NCBI GenBank assembly: GCA_016710935.1
Contig: JADJTY010000009.1
Span: forward strand, 1 to 64,000
DNA: 64,000 nucleotides
Direction: 5' to 3'
Source of the DNA: Chitinophagaceae bacterium
Lineage (GTDB): Bacteria; Bacteroidota; Bacteroidia; Chitinophagales; Chitinophagaceae
The translations under genes were made by a program, and so were the position numbers. The notes beneath the pieces are model-generated. The model worked only from the letters and a program-made list of their open reading frames with translations, did not search any database and had not been told where the DNA came from. Each line of letters opens with the position of its first letter. Positions within the stretch are counted from its first letter, which is position 1. Of this stretch, positions 53,699 to 62,827 are shown piece after piece.

Positions 53699-55369
53699 CT
53701 ACTGTACTATGAAACTGCTTTTACTGATCAATTTATTTTTGGCATCAAACACCCGGATATAATAAATACCACCTGCCCAACGGCTATCACTCATTATCTT
53801 TTCTGTATGATTTTTAGCACGGGCATTAAACTTTTGCTGTAAAAGGATCCTTCCTGCAGCATCGGTAACCTGTAAATGGTAATTGCCCGCCTGTTTCAGT
53901 TTAAGTGCAACAGAAAAACCAGTATTGCGTGGAACAGGATTTGGATATACTTTTATAGAATCGGTGAATAAAGTTTTTAAAGTAGCTATGGTATCACCTA
54001 AAAAAGATCCTTCATAAGTATTTGTAAAGCTGATACCCCCTGCCATCCTCATAGCCCCTTTTATTTCAAATTCAGAAGTAATAATTACTTCCTTCATTTT
54101 TATTTCCTTTGCTTTCCTGGTTGTTATTAAAACTGCTCCGTTTGACCCATCAATGCCAAATAATGCAGTAGCATCACTTTTATTTAATCTTACAACATCT
54201 GAAATGTCATCAGGATTCAGGTTATCTGCTTTTGCTTTTGTAGTCATCGTGCCGTCTATTACATACAGCGAATCAGCATTTACATGAACAATACGTGTTT
54301 GGCCCATTACATTAACCTGAAACTCTCCTTTAGGATTTTGTATAGCTGGAGCTATTCTCCTTCTAAATGCGGAGTTTTCCCTTTTTAATAAAACCTGCCA
54401 GTTTTTTTTACCGTCTTTAAAATCGCTTGCTTCAATTGTAAATTCATTGGGCTCATACCCTTCTGTTTCAACCTTTACAAAGTAGCTGTTATATAATTTA
54501 ATTTGTTTAAACTCATAGATTCCTTTTATATCTGAAAAATCTTTTTCAGATAAATCATCTCCCTTTCTGGTTATAGTTATAGCTGCTTTATCTATAGGTA
54601 AACCGGTATTCTCTTCTTTTATTTCAAAAATAATTTCAGCGTTTACAGCACTCGTTTTAACAATGTTTGTTTCGCCCCTTGGCTTTCGTTTAACTCCTCC
54701 AAAACAATGCGATGCAACAACTACTATCTCTCCAGCAGAAGATTTATTTAGTACAGTATTAAAAACTGATTGTTTACCCGAAGGGACTTCCTTTTCTATA
54801 AACCCTGCACCAGAAATTATAAGAATATCATTTGAATTTATTCGCATGGAATAAGCTCCGTTTGCATCTGCAGCAACACCTTTGGCAGTCCCTTTAATTT
54901 TTACCAATGCGAACGAAACCGGGTTACCATCTGTATCCATTATCTTACCAGTTATTACACGGCTTATATCCCGATTAACGTCTCCAACCTTTATCATCTC
55001 TCCTCTTATATCCGTATTCTTTGCAGGACTCAATTCAGTAATTGGTTTCATCCCCCCCTGCGCCTTTGCTCCATTCCCTTTTCCAAAAAACATACAAAAC
55101 ATCACCAAATAATTCCAGTACCAGAACAATCTTTTTGTTGGGTCTTTGGGTTTGCTGATGGTTCTTTCCAGTTGGTTGGGTAATGCACGGCCGCAAACTT
55201 TATCATGTGTGCGTGACGTAAAATAATTCAGTACTTCGGTATCCGTCATCATACTAAAGTCAATTACTTCCTTGGCGCAGGCATTGCAAAAACGGCCCTG
55301 GTCGGTGGGTGTCATATTTTGCCAGTTCTCGTGGCAGGGTTGGGGAATGGTGAGTTGCAGTTTCTGCAT
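53699..55369 (-). CDS. Membrane-spanning carboxypeptidase-regulatory protein with T9SS type A sorting domain
   Basis: The protein has 556 residues. The N-terminus has a Cys-His motif (Pro-Cys-His-Glu-Asn-Trp...Arg-Phe-Cys-Asn-Ala-Cys...Asp-Phe-Ser), found repeatedly in Bacteroidetes, then a hydrophobic segment (about 80-97), a CarboxypepD_reg-like sandwich (about 125-205), a plug-like part (about 365-410, with Tyr-Val-Ile-Asp-Gly and a Gly-Ala-Val-Leu-Ile-Thr-Thr motif) and a C-terminal T9SS type A domain with Val-Tyr-Pro-Asn-Pro. The combination of a cytoplasmic-looking zinc-ribbon-like start and a secretion domain is odd. Function unknown; it may be a surface structural or sensing protein. 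Confidence 0.72.
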   Translation of the reverse strand: MQKLQLTIPQPCHENWQNMTPTDQGRFCNACAKEVIDFSMMTDTEVLNYFTSRTHDKVCGRALPNQLERTISKPKDPTKRLFWYWNYLVMFCMFFGKGNGAKAQGGMKPITELSPAKNTDIRGEMIKVGDVNRDISRVITGKIMDTDGNPVSFALVKIKGTAKGVAADANGAYSMRINSNDILIISGAGFIEKEVPSGKQSVFNTVLNKSSAGEIVVVASHCFGGVKRKPRGETNIVKTSAVNAEIIFEIKEENTGLPIDKAAITITRKGDDLSEKDFSDIKGIYEFKQIKLYNSYFVKVETEGYEPNEFTIEASDFKDGKKNWQVLLKRENSAFRRRIAPAIQNPKGEFQVNVMGQTRIVHVNADSLYVIDGTMTTKAKADNLNPDDISDVVRLNKSDATALFGIDGSNGAVLITTRKAKEIKMKEVIITSEFEIKGAMRMAGGISFTNTYEGSFLGDTIATLKTLFTDSIKVYPNPVPRNTGFSVALKLKQAGNYHLQVTDAAGRILLQQKFNARAKNHTEKIMSDSRWAGGIYYIRVFDAKNKLISKSSFIVQ

Positions 55370-55566
55370 AATCAGGTATTTAATTATACAGATGCAGTTT
55401 TAAAAACTATTACACAAAGTGTTGCAGAAATATTTTTGAGAATGTGAAAATCTAATGATGAGAAGTACCTCCCTTTGAATTGCCGCTTTCATTAATGAGC
55501 TGTCTCCGCCAGTTGGCGGATGCAGAAAACGGGTTCATAAATAAAAGAAACTCTTTTTAAATAGCA

Positions 55567-55590
55567 CGGTCTTCGACAAGCTCAGACTGA
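55567..55590. repeat. Dispersed CTTCGACAAGCTCAG unit
   Basis: The unit lies between the dolichol-phosphate-mannose-type gene and the T9SS protein. It is similar to units found scattered in many Bacteroidetes genomes and is related to 49927-49960. Confidence 0.55.
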
Positions 55591-55601
55591 CACACTACTT
55601 A

Positions 55602-56402
55602 TTATTTGCCTTCCAGCAGCACTTCAGTTTCCTGGAAATTTACTTTATTACTAAAGCCGGTATTGGTAACACGTTTGCGGTAATTTTTAAACAGGCTGTG
55701 CCAGCGGAGTTTGAGCACGCCCAGTATTCCTTCCTTTACAATACCCTTATTCATTTTGCTGGCGCCAAACTCCCGGTCAATAAAAGTGATGGGCACTTCT
55801 ACAATTTTAAAACCCAGTTTCCAGGCAGCAAATTTCATTTCTATCTGAAATGCATAGCCCACAAACTCAATACCATCCAGGTTTATAGCTTCCAGCACTT
55901 CTTTGGTGTAACAAACAAAACCGGCGGTTGGGTCTTTTACCGGCATCCAGGTAATGATACGTGTATAGAGCGATGCGCCCCTTGAAAGCAGGATACGGTT
56001 TGCCGGCCAGTTGGCCACGGCCCCGCCTTTTACATAACGTGACCCTACGGCAACACCGGCCCCGCTTTTACAGGCTGCGTACAATCTTTCCAAGTCGTTG
56101 GGGTTATGAGAGAAATCAGCATCCATTTCAAAAATAAAATGATACCCTTTATCAATGGCCCATTTAAAACCGTGAATGTAGGCTGTGCCCAATCCCAGTT
56201 TTCCTTTACGTTGTTCTAAAAATAACTGCCCTGCATATCTGGGCATCAGGGATTTTACAATAACGGCTGTGCCATCCGGTGAGTCGTCATCAATGATCAG
56301 TACGTGAAAATTCAACTGCAAATGCATGACCGCACCGATTATTTTTTCGATGTTTTCCTTTTCATTATACGTAGGTATGATAACTATCTTTTCCAAATAC
56401 AT
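55602..56402 (-). CDS. Polyprenol monophosphomannose synthase-like glycosyltransferase (GT2)
   Basis: This 266-residue GT-A protein has Ile-Pro-Thr-Tyr-Asn-Glu-Lys-Glu-Asn at 9-17, Asp-Asp-Asp-Ser-Pro-Asp-Gly-Thr near 38-45, and Glu-Met-Asp-Ala-Asp-Phe-Ser-His-Asn-Pro near 92-101, the DPM1 signature. No C-terminal membrane domain is present, so it is the soluble DPM1-like class. It would make polyprenyl-phosphate-linked hexose (mannose or glucose), a donor for GT-C enzymes such as the YfhO-like protein at 7.6 kb. That link is inference. Confidence 0.88.
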   Translation of the reverse strand: MYLEKIVIIPTYNEKENIEKIIGAVMHLQLNFHVLIIDDDSPDGTAVIVKSLMPRYAGQLFLEQRKGKLGLGTAYIHGFKWAIDKGYHFIFEMDADFSHNPNDLERLYAACKSGAGVAVGSRYVKGGAVANWPANRILLSRGASLYTRIITWMPVKDPTAGFVCYTKEVLEAINLDGIEFVGYAFQIEMKFAAWKLGFKIVEVPITFIDREFGASKMNKGIVKEGILGVLKLRWHSLFKNYRKRVTNTGFSNKVNFQETEVLLEGK

Positions 56403-56474
56403 GCTTGAATGAAGAACCCAAATTTACATTAAATACAGGAATGCCCTGTCAAAAAATTCTCTACAAAGTTTTAA

Positions 56475-57257
56475 TTAGTTATTTTTCAAAAGGGTACTGT
56501 TCAGTATTTCGGTTAGTTTTTGCTTGGTATGCAGGGGGAAATCGCCCCGCATCATCCAGTCGTAATACTGGGGTTCGGCTTTTAATACATCTCTAACCGG
56601 CCTTCCTTTGTGCTTTCCAAAATTGAATATTTCCACGCCCTTATCATTAAAACTGAAGCGACGGGCATAGTCTACAATTTTATCTTCACCAATAACACTT
56701 AAAATAGATTCAACGGAATCGCCCAGATTTTTGTACCGGTCTAATTGCGCCATCAGTACTTCAATGGTAGCATCCACATCAGCTTCTGCACTGTGGGCAT
56801 CAACCAGTTCTTTCTGGCAAAAGAATTTATAAGCTGCGGTTAGTGTACGGGGCTCCATGGTATAAAATATGTGCTGCACATCAATCATCTTACGGGTGCT
56901 CAGGTCCACGTCCATACCTGCCCGTAAAAATTCTTCCATCAAAATCGGAATATCAAAACGGTTGCTGTTGTAACCTCCCAGGTCGCAATGTTCTATAAAC
57001 ATTTTTATTTCATTACCGGCCTGTTTAAATGTGGGGGCATCTTTAACCATTTCATCGGTAATGCCGTGTATATCGCTCGATTCCTGTGGAATTTTCATTT
57101 CGGGATTGATGAGTTTTCTTTTAACCTGCCGGCTACCATCCGGTAAGATCTTTATCACAGCTATTTCCACTATCCGGTCAGTGGAGAGACTTACTCCGGT
57201 GGTTTCCAGGTCAATAAAGGCTATAGGGCGGGTTAAGTTTAACATGTTAGTTGGCAT
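56475..57257 (-). CDS. DEDDh 3'-5' exonuclease (DnaQ/PolC epsilon-like)
   Basis: This 260-residue protein has ExoI Phe-Ile-Asp16-Leu-Glu18-Thr-Thr-Gly, ExoII Asn-Ser-Asn-Arg-Phe-Asp-Ile-Pro and ExoIII His-Ser-Ala-Glu-Ala-Asp-Val-Asp, so all five DEDDh residues are present. A C-terminal extension (about 195-260) contains Phe-Gly-Lys-His-Lys-Gly-Arg-Pro, a conserved segment in Bacteroidetes DnaQ-like proteins that may contact DNA. It is a stand-alone proofreading or repair exonuclease. The start may be Met5 (57245). Confidence 0.87.
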   Translation of the reverse strand: MPTNMLNLTRPIAFIDLETTGVSLSTDRIVEIAVIKILPDGSRQVKRKLINPEMKIPQESSDIHGITDEMVKDAPTFKQAGNEIKMFIEHCDLGGYNSNRFDIPILMEEFLRAGMDVDLSTRKMIDVQHIFYTMEPRTLTAAYKFFCQKELVDAHSAEADVDATIEVLMAQLDRYKNLGDSVESILSVIGEDKIVDYARRFSFNDKGVEIFNFGKHKGRPVRDVLKAEPQYYDWMMRGDFPLHTKQKLTEILNSTLLKNN

Positions 57258-57405
57258 CGTTTTTTGGGGTTAAATAGTGATTTTGAGGTATATTTTGTGT
57301 TTTTTGTATCATATTGGAGGCACAATGTAATATAAATACTATTTCTCCGTTTAAGTTTGGTAAATTATATTTGCAATCATTAGTTTTAACTTCTAAAGTA
57401 AAAAA

Positions 57406-57519
57406 ATGAAAAGAATTCTTTTAATTGCTGTTGTTCTTATTGCTGTAACAGCCATGGCAAGCAGCTGTACTTCCAGCCGCAAAGGCACTTGTCCAATGAC
57501 TGAAGGCATTATACATTAA
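57406..57519 (+). CDS. Very small predicted lipoprotein
   Basis: A 37-codon frame starts at ATG 57406 with Lys-Arg, a hydrophobic segment (residues 4-18) and a lipobox Met-Ala-Ser-Ser-Cys (Cys21), then a short tail (Thr-Ser-Ser-Arg-Lys-Gly-Thr-Cys-Pro). A TATATTTG promoter-like box lies 33 bases upstream (57366-57373). The next gene, ytxJ, starts 17 bases after its stop. Short Cys-containing lipoproteins of this kind are common in Bacteroidetes; the function is unknown. Confidence 0.65.
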   Translation: MKRILLIAVVLIAVTAMASSCTSSRKGTCPMTEGIIH

Positions 57520-57536
57520 TCCATCCGCACTCCCTG

Positions 57537-57872
57537 ATGAATTGGATAGACCTGAACAATATGCAGCAACTGGCTGACATAAAAGAATTATCAAAAGCAA
57601 GGCCCCAGGTAATTTTTAAACACAGCACACGTTGTTCGATAAGTACAATGGCCAAAAGCCGTTTGGAAAGAAATGAACTACCCGAATCCGGAGATTTTTA
57701 TTTTCTTGACCTTTTAAAACACCGGTCCCTTTCCTATCAGGTTGCTGAAGATTTTGCTGTACCCCACGAATCACCTCAAATACTTTTAATTAAGAATACT
57801 GAATGTGTTTATGAAGAAAGTCACAGTGGCATTCAAATGGATGAAATCATAGAGCAAATTGCCCTTAATTAA
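57537..57872 (+). CDS. ytxJ: YtxJ family bacillithiol-system redox protein
   Basis: This 111-residue thioredoxin-like protein has a single active-site cysteine in Lys-His-Ser-Thr-Arg-Cys33-Ser-Ile-Ser. The monothiol site is typical of YtxJ (PF11009), proposed to reduce bacillithiol mixed disulfides. It suggests this organism makes bacillithiol. It is probably cotranscribed with the small lipoprotein. Its 3' end overlaps the convergent P-type ATPase gene by 8 bases. Confidence 0.88.
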   Translation: MNWIDLNNMQQLADIKELSKARPQVIFKHSTRCSISTMAKSRLERNELPESGDFYFLDLLKHRSLSYQVAEDFAVPHESPQILLIKNTECVYEESHSGIQMDEIIEQIALN

Positions 57873-60366
57873 CCCGCCTTCTTTTCAAATATTTTACTGC
57901 TTCGTACCAGATCACTGACAGGCCCCCAACTGCCATGCTGATCAACAGTTGTGCAATATCCAGTCTTTCAAATTTAAATATGTTGCTGAGTGGTTTTACA
58001 AACAACAGCAATCCCATCAGCACTGCAGTAATAAAAATAATTATTGGAACCAGGTTATTCTTATAACGGCTTGTTGTAAATACCGAATAAAAGAATGAAC
58101 GATTAACCAGTGTAAGCAACACATTGGCTGAAATGAGCGTAAGAAAGATCATTGTCCTGGTTACATTTTCATTACTCCCCTGCCCTGCTGCATATTGATA
58201 AATAAAAAGTGTACCGGCTGTAATTGCAAGCCCCTGTATTATACTCGTCGTCAACTCACGCCAGTTAAAGAATGTATTGCTAAAACTTCTTGGTTTTTGC
58301 AGCATGATATTTTTTTCCATGGGTTCGTTTTCATAAATGATAGAGCAGGTTGGCCCCATGATGAGCTCGAGGAATATAACATGTACCGGTGTAAAAATAT
58401 TTGGATACACCCAGCCCAATGCCAGCGGAATAAAAACGGTTAGTATAATAGGGATATGGATGGAGATGATATATTGAATGGCTTTTTTTAGATTACTGTA
58501 TATACGGCGGCCCATGGCAACAGCATCTACCATCCTTGCCATATCATCATCCGTAATGATCATGGAGGAAGCCTGTTTGGCAATCTCTGTTCCCTTCTTG
58601 CCCATGGCAATTCCAATATGAGCAGATTTTAAGGCAGGCCCGTCATTTACTCCATCGCCTGTCATAGCAACCACTTCGTTGTTCCGCTTTAGTGCTTCGA
58701 TCACTTTTAGTTTTGCATCCGGAAACATCCTGGTAAAGATATTCACCTGCATCACCTGTTCATCCAGTTCCTTATCCGTAAGTTTAACCAGTTCTTCACC
58801 ACCAAGGCTTTTATCATAATCCTTAAACTGAATTTGTGCAGCAATATTCCGGGTTGTTGCTTCATTATCCCCGGTAATGATCTTTACCGTTATACCCGCT
58901 TTATCAAACGCACTTAACACTTCGCTGATATTTTTCTTGGGGGGATCGTAAAAAGCTACCAACCCTTTAAATTGAAATGAAAAATCCTGTTGTTTTTTTG
59001 GAAACGCTTTTCCTGCATGAGTTGTTTCAGCTACTGCTAAAACCCGGTAACCACTTTTTGTCATTTCATCAAGCGCTGCTGCAATTTGCTTTTTTTCATC
59101 TGCTGATAATTCAGATACCGAAATGATAGCTTCCGGCGCACCCTTGGCTGCTATAATCCGGTTACCGTTTGCATCTTCAAAAAGATGGGTCATCATGGGG
59201 GGTCTGCCGCTTAAAGGATACTCATGAATCATTTTATAACCCGGCCTTTCATCGATGTCACATGATCCGGCATACTTTTGATGCAACGCTGTTTCCATCG
59301 GGTCAAATGGTATGGGCTCACTGGCCCACATAGCTGTGCGTATCAAGGCTTTTGCAGCATCATCCAGCGCATCATCCGGGTTTATTATTTTTGCCTGGCC
59401 AGCAGTAAACAGGTTAACCAGCGACATTTTATTTTCTGTTATGGTACCGGTTTTATCTATACAAATAACCGTTGCACTACCCAGCGACTCAACCGTTTTT
59501 GTTTGCTTTACAATAATACCCAGTTTCATTAAACGCCAGGCACCCAATGCCATAAAAGTTGTAAAGGCAACGGGTATTTCCTCTGGCAAAATACTCATGG
59601 CCAGCGTGAGCGATTTTAACAGGCTGTCGAACAGATCTTTTGACTGAAAATAATTGATCACCCAAACAATCAAAAAGATGATAACGCCTGCAATAGCCAT
59701 CTTTTTTACAAAATTGCTGATCTGTTTTTGTAGTGGTGTTTTTTCTTCGGTAATCGACTCCAGGCTCTTGCCTATTTTACCCTGTTTGGTGGCATTACCA
59801 ATACCGGTTACTTCGCAAATAGCCAGTCCGCCTGCAACCCAGGTTCCCTGGTAAACCAGTTTATCTTCATCCTGTACAGATTTAAAAACACTTAATGATT
59901 CGCCGGTGAGGATGGATTCATTGATGGAAAAGTCGTTGGATTGAATGATGACCCCATCTGCAGGTACTGCTGTGCCTTCTTCAATTACCATGCTATCGCC
60001 CATTACAATATCATCACTGCTTATTTCAATGGTCTTACCATTACGGATAACCTTGCTATGCGGTTGTGTCAGCAATTTCAATGCAGCCAGGGCATTGCGG
60101 CTCCTGGAGTCCTGGTATAAGGAAATGGCTGAAACAATAACAATTGCCGATAACATAAAAATACCATCACTGGTATTACCGGTAATGAAATAAATGGTAC
60201 TGGCGGCAACCAGCAGTAAAAACATAGGCTCTTTTACAATATCTTTCAAAGAAGGAAGAAGGCCCGTTTTACTTTTAGTGACCTGCACATTAATACCATA
60301 CTTTTCCCTGGACGCTGCAACCTCAGTATCCGTTAAGCCTTTAATTTCATTATTAAGTTGTGCCAT
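57865..60366 (-). CDS. Cation-transporting P-type ATPase (P2-like)
   Basis: This 833-residue protein has an N-terminal cation-ATPase domain, actuator motif Thr-Gly-Glu-Ser (154-157) and membrane motif Pro-Glu-Glu-Ile-Pro (261-265, the ion-site helix 4). The phosphorylation site is Asp304-Lys-Thr-Gly-Thr, followed by Lys-Gly-Ala-Pro-Glu in the nucleotide domain and Gly-Asp-Gly-Val-Asn-Asp-Gly-Pro-Ala, with about ten helices. The PEEIP helix and C-terminal cation-ATPase domain place it with calcium/manganese-type P2 ATPases. The transported ion is not certain. It is monocistronic. Confidence 0.9.
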   Translation of the reverse strand: MAQLNNEIKGLTDTEVAASREKYGINVQVTKSKTGLLPSLKDIVKEPMFLLLVAASTIYFITGNTSDGIFMLSAIVIVSAISLYQDSRSRNALAALKLLTQPHSKVIRNGKTIEISSDDIVMGDSMVIEEGTAVPADGVIIQSNDFSINESILTGESLSVFKSVQDEDKLVYQGTWVAGGLAICEVTGIGNATKQGKIGKSLESITEEKTPLQKQISNFVKKMAIAGVIIFLIVWVINYFQSKDLFDSLLKSLTLAMSILPEEIPVAFTTFMALGAWRLMKLGIIVKQTKTVESLGSATVICIDKTGTITENKMSLVNLFTAGQAKIINPDDALDDAAKALIRTAMWASEPIPFDPMETALHQKYAGSCDIDERPGYKMIHEYPLSGRPPMMTHLFEDANGNRIIAAKGAPEAIISVSELSADEKKQIAAALDEMTKSGYRVLAVAETTHAGKAFPKKQQDFSFQFKGLVAFYDPPKKNISEVLSAFDKAGITVKIITGDNEATTRNIAAQIQFKDYDKSLGGEELVKLTDKELDEQVMQVNIFTRMFPDAKLKVIEALKRNNEVVAMTGDGVNDGPALKSAHIGIAMGKKGTEIAKQASSMIITDDDMARMVDAVAMGRRIYSNLKKAIQYIISIHIPIILTVFIPLALGWVYPNIFTPVHVIFLELIMGPTCSIIYENEPMEKNIMLQKPRSFSNTFFNWRELTTSIIQGLAITAGTLFIYQYAAGQGSNENVTRTMIFLTLISANVLLTLVNRSFFYSVFTTSRYKNNLVPIIIFITAVLMGLLLFVKPLSNIFKFERLDIAQLLISMAVGGLSVIWYEAVKYLKRRRVN

Positions 60367-60491
60367 TTCCGGGTAAACTTCAATGTTATTTCATACTATA
60401 AATATAGTTCAAAAATCAGGCCCTTTATTTTCTTACTATCTGTTTGCTTTGTTGTAATTTTATATAATATTTCAGATGCCTACAACTGCCT

Positions 60492-61745
60492 ATGTCCATA
60501 CAAAAATTGCAACAGGAAAAAGAAAAGTTTGAAGCATTGTTTCAATTTGCTTCCATGGGTATATTGGTTGCCAATGCAAAAGCCGAAATTCTTTTACTGA
60601 ATAATTTCCTGCTTTCTCAATTCGGTTACGAAAATCAAGACGAGCTGATGGGCAAAAAAATTGAAACACTCATACCCAACCGGTATCATTCAAAACATAT
60701 TCACCACCGGGATCATTATATTGATGATCCAAAACCAAGGCCAATGGGCCTTGGAAAAGAGCTTTTTGCTGTGAAAAAAGACGGGACAGAGTTTCCGGTT
60801 GAGATCAGTTTAAGCAATTACGCTATGGGTGAAGAAAGCTTTACCATTGCTTTTGTAAATGATATTACTAAAAGGAAAGAGTATGAAAATGCCATACACC
60901 AACAGAAAGAACAATTGTCGAGTACCAACAGAAAAATTGAGGAACTGAATGATCAACTGGAAAACAAAGTGGAATTAAGAACCAAACAGTTGCAGGATAC
61001 CATGCAGCAACTGGAGATATCGAAAGATGAACTTACCAAGGCTTTGAGCAAGGAAAAAGAACTGAGTGATCTGAAAAGCAGGTTTGTTTCCATGGCTTCT
61101 CATGAGTTTCGTACACCGTTAAGCACGATACTTTCATCTGCTTCGCTGGTTGCAAAATATGTTGAAGCCGAAGAGCAGGAAAAAAGAAACAAGCACATTC
61201 ACCGGATCAAATCCTCCGTAAACAATCTTACCAATTTATTAAATGAATTTTTATCGATTGGAAAAATTGAAGATGGCAAAATAACTTCCAATAACCTGGA
61301 TTTTAATACCAGGGAAATGATTGCCTCGCTTTGCAGTGAGATAGAAGGTATTACAAAGCTTAACCAGCAGATCATTTACTCCCATGCCGGTGAAGAGATC
61401 ATTTTTTCTGATCCTGTATTATTACGTAATGTACTTACCAACCTTTTATCTAATGCCATTAAATTTTCGCCCGAAGGAAGTATTATTGACGTAAACAGCA
61501 GGGTTTTGAAAAACAGCATTGTTTTAACAGTAAAAGACAATGGCATGGGTATTTCGGCAGCAGACCAGGAACATTTGTTTGAACGATTTTTCAGGGGGGC
61601 CAATGTTACCAATATACAAGGCACGGGGCTGGGTTTGCATATCGTGGCAAAATACATTGAACTATTGGATGGAAAGATCGAATTTGAAAGTGAATTGGAA
61701 AAAGGCACTACATTTATAATAACTTTAAACCGGAGCATGCCTTAA
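60492..61745 (+). CDS. PAS-domain sensor histidine kinase
   Basis: This 417-residue protein has a PAS domain (about 10-128), a coiled coil (about 130-195), and HisKA with His204 in Ser-His-Glu-Phe-Arg-Thr-Pro-Leu-Ser. The HATPase domain has an N-box Asn-Val-Leu-Thr-Asn-Leu-Leu-Ser-Asn-Ala, then Asp-Asn-Gly-Met-Gly and Gly-Thr-Gly-Leu-Gly-Leu. No transmembrane segment is evident, so it is a soluble cytoplasmic sensor, perhaps of redox or small ligands via PAS. The response regulator gene follows 21 bases later, so they form a two-component pair. ATG 60492. Confidence 0.93.
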   Translation: MSIQKLQQEKEKFEALFQFASMGILVANAKAEILLLNNFLLSQFGYENQDELMGKKIETLIPNRYHSKHIHHRDHYIDDPKPRPMGLGKELFAVKKDGTEFPVEISLSNYAMGEESFTIAFVNDITKRKEYENAIHQQKEQLSSTNRKIEELNDQLENKVELRTKQLQDTMQQLEISKDELTKALSKEKELSDLKSRFVSMASHEFRTPLSTILSSASLVAKYVEAEEQEKRNKHIHRIKSSVNNLTNLLNEFLSIGKIEDGKITSNNLDFNTREMIASLCSEIEGITKLNQQIIYSHAGEEIIFSDPVLLRNVLTNLLSNAIKFSPEGSIIDVNSRVLKNSIVLTVKDNGMGISAADQEHLFERFFRGANVTNIQGTGLGLHIVAKYIELLDGKIEFESELEKGTTFIITLNRSMP

Positions 61746-61753
61746 AAATAATT

Positions 61754-61761
61754 TATCTTTG
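61754..61761 (+). promoter_or_regulatory. Predicted -7 box of the receiver-Crp regulator
   Basis: TATCTTTG sits in the 21-base gap between kinase and regulator and ends five bases before the ATG, so the regulator may also be transcribed alone as a nearly leaderless mRNA. Confidence 0.45.
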
Positions 61762-61766
61762 TAAAA

Positions 61767-62825
61767 ATGAAGCACTTATTACTGATTGAAGACAATATCG
61801 AAATTAGGGAAAACACTGCCGAGATCCTGGAACTGGCAGGTTACAAAGTTAAAACTGCCGAAAACGGAAAAATTGGCGTGGAGCAGGCTTTGCTGGAAAA
61901 ACCCGATCTCATCATCTGCGATATTATGATGCCGGTACTGGATGGATATGGTGTTTTACACCTGCTGAATAAAAATCCTGAGCTTACTGGTATACCCTTC
62001 ATTTTTTTAACCGCCAAAGCCGAAAGAAGTGATTTCAGGAAAGGCATGGAAATGGGTGCCGACGATTATATTACGAAACCTTTCAGCGATATAGAATTGT
62101 TAAATGCAGTAGAAAGCCGGATGAAAAAGACCGATTTGCTGGCTAAAAATTACAAAACGGATGCAGATGGCATGCAGCAAATGCTGAATGAATTTAAAGG
62201 CAGGGACCCATTGGTGGATCTTGCTGCAGACAGAAACATTAACCATTATAAAAAGAAACAACCGATCTATACAGAAGGCAATCATCCCAACAGGCTTTAT
62301 TATGTACAAAAAGGAAAAGTAAAAACCTGTAAAATAAATGATGCCGGTAAAGAATTAACTGTAGGCTTGTTTAATGAAGGTGATTTTTTTGGCTATAACG
62401 CTTTGCTCGAAGGAACGGTATATAAAGAAACCGCAGAAGCGATTGAAGACTCGGATGTTGCCATAATTCCAAAAGAGGAATTTGAGAGCTTGTTACACAA
62501 TAGCAGGGAAGTAACGTATAAATTTATAAAGATGCTGGCTAAAAATGTTACCGAAAAAGAAAACCAGCTTCTGGGCCTTGCTTACAATTCGTTGCGTAAA
62601 AGAGTAGCAGATGCTTTACTTGCCTTGCAGGCTAAATACCAGAAAGAATCGCAGGGTAATTTTTCAATACACATCAGCCGCGAAGACCTGGCGAATATTG
62701 CCGGTACAGCTACTGAATCACTCATACGCACACTTAGCGATTTTAAAAGCGAAAAACTGATTGAAATAAAAGACGGGAATATCATCATCACCAATGAAAA
62801 AAAACTGGCAGCTATGTTGAACTAA
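61767..62825 (+). CDS. Response regulator fused to Crp/Fnr-type transcription factor
   Basis: The protein has 352 residues. The receiver domain (1-120) has an acidic pair Glu8-Asp9, phosphoacceptor Asp52, Thr82 and Lys104. A cNMP-binding beta-barrel (about 145-260, Val-Gly-Leu-Phe-Asn-Glu-Gly-Asp-Phe-Phe-Gly) follows, then a Crp-type helix-turn-helix (about 275-350, Ser-Arg-Glu-Asp-Leu-Ala-Asn-Ile-Ala-Gly-Thr). The fusion makes a phosphorylation-gated, possibly ligand-dual-controlled Crp/Fnr regulator. Fnr-type cysteines are absent, so it does not sense O2 through an Fe-S cluster. Its regulon is unknown; the cognate kinase is directly upstream. Confidence 0.92.
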   Translation: MKHLLLIEDNIEIRENTAEILELAGYKVKTAENGKIGVEQALLEKPDLIICDIMMPVLDGYGVLHLLNKNPELTGIPFIFLTAKAERSDFRKGMEMGADDYITKPFSDIELLNAVESRMKKTDLLAKNYKTDADGMQQMLNEFKGRDPLVDLAADRNINHYKKKQPIYTEGNHPNRLYYVQKGKVKTCKINDAGKELTVGLFNEGDFFGYNALLEGTVYKETAEAIEDSDVAIIPKEEFESLLHNSREVTYKFIKMLAKNVTEKENQLLGLAYNSLRKRVADALLALQAKYQKESQGNFSIHISREDLANIAGTATESLIRTLSDFKSEKLIEIKDGNIIITNEKKLAAMLN

Positions 62826-62827
62826 GT

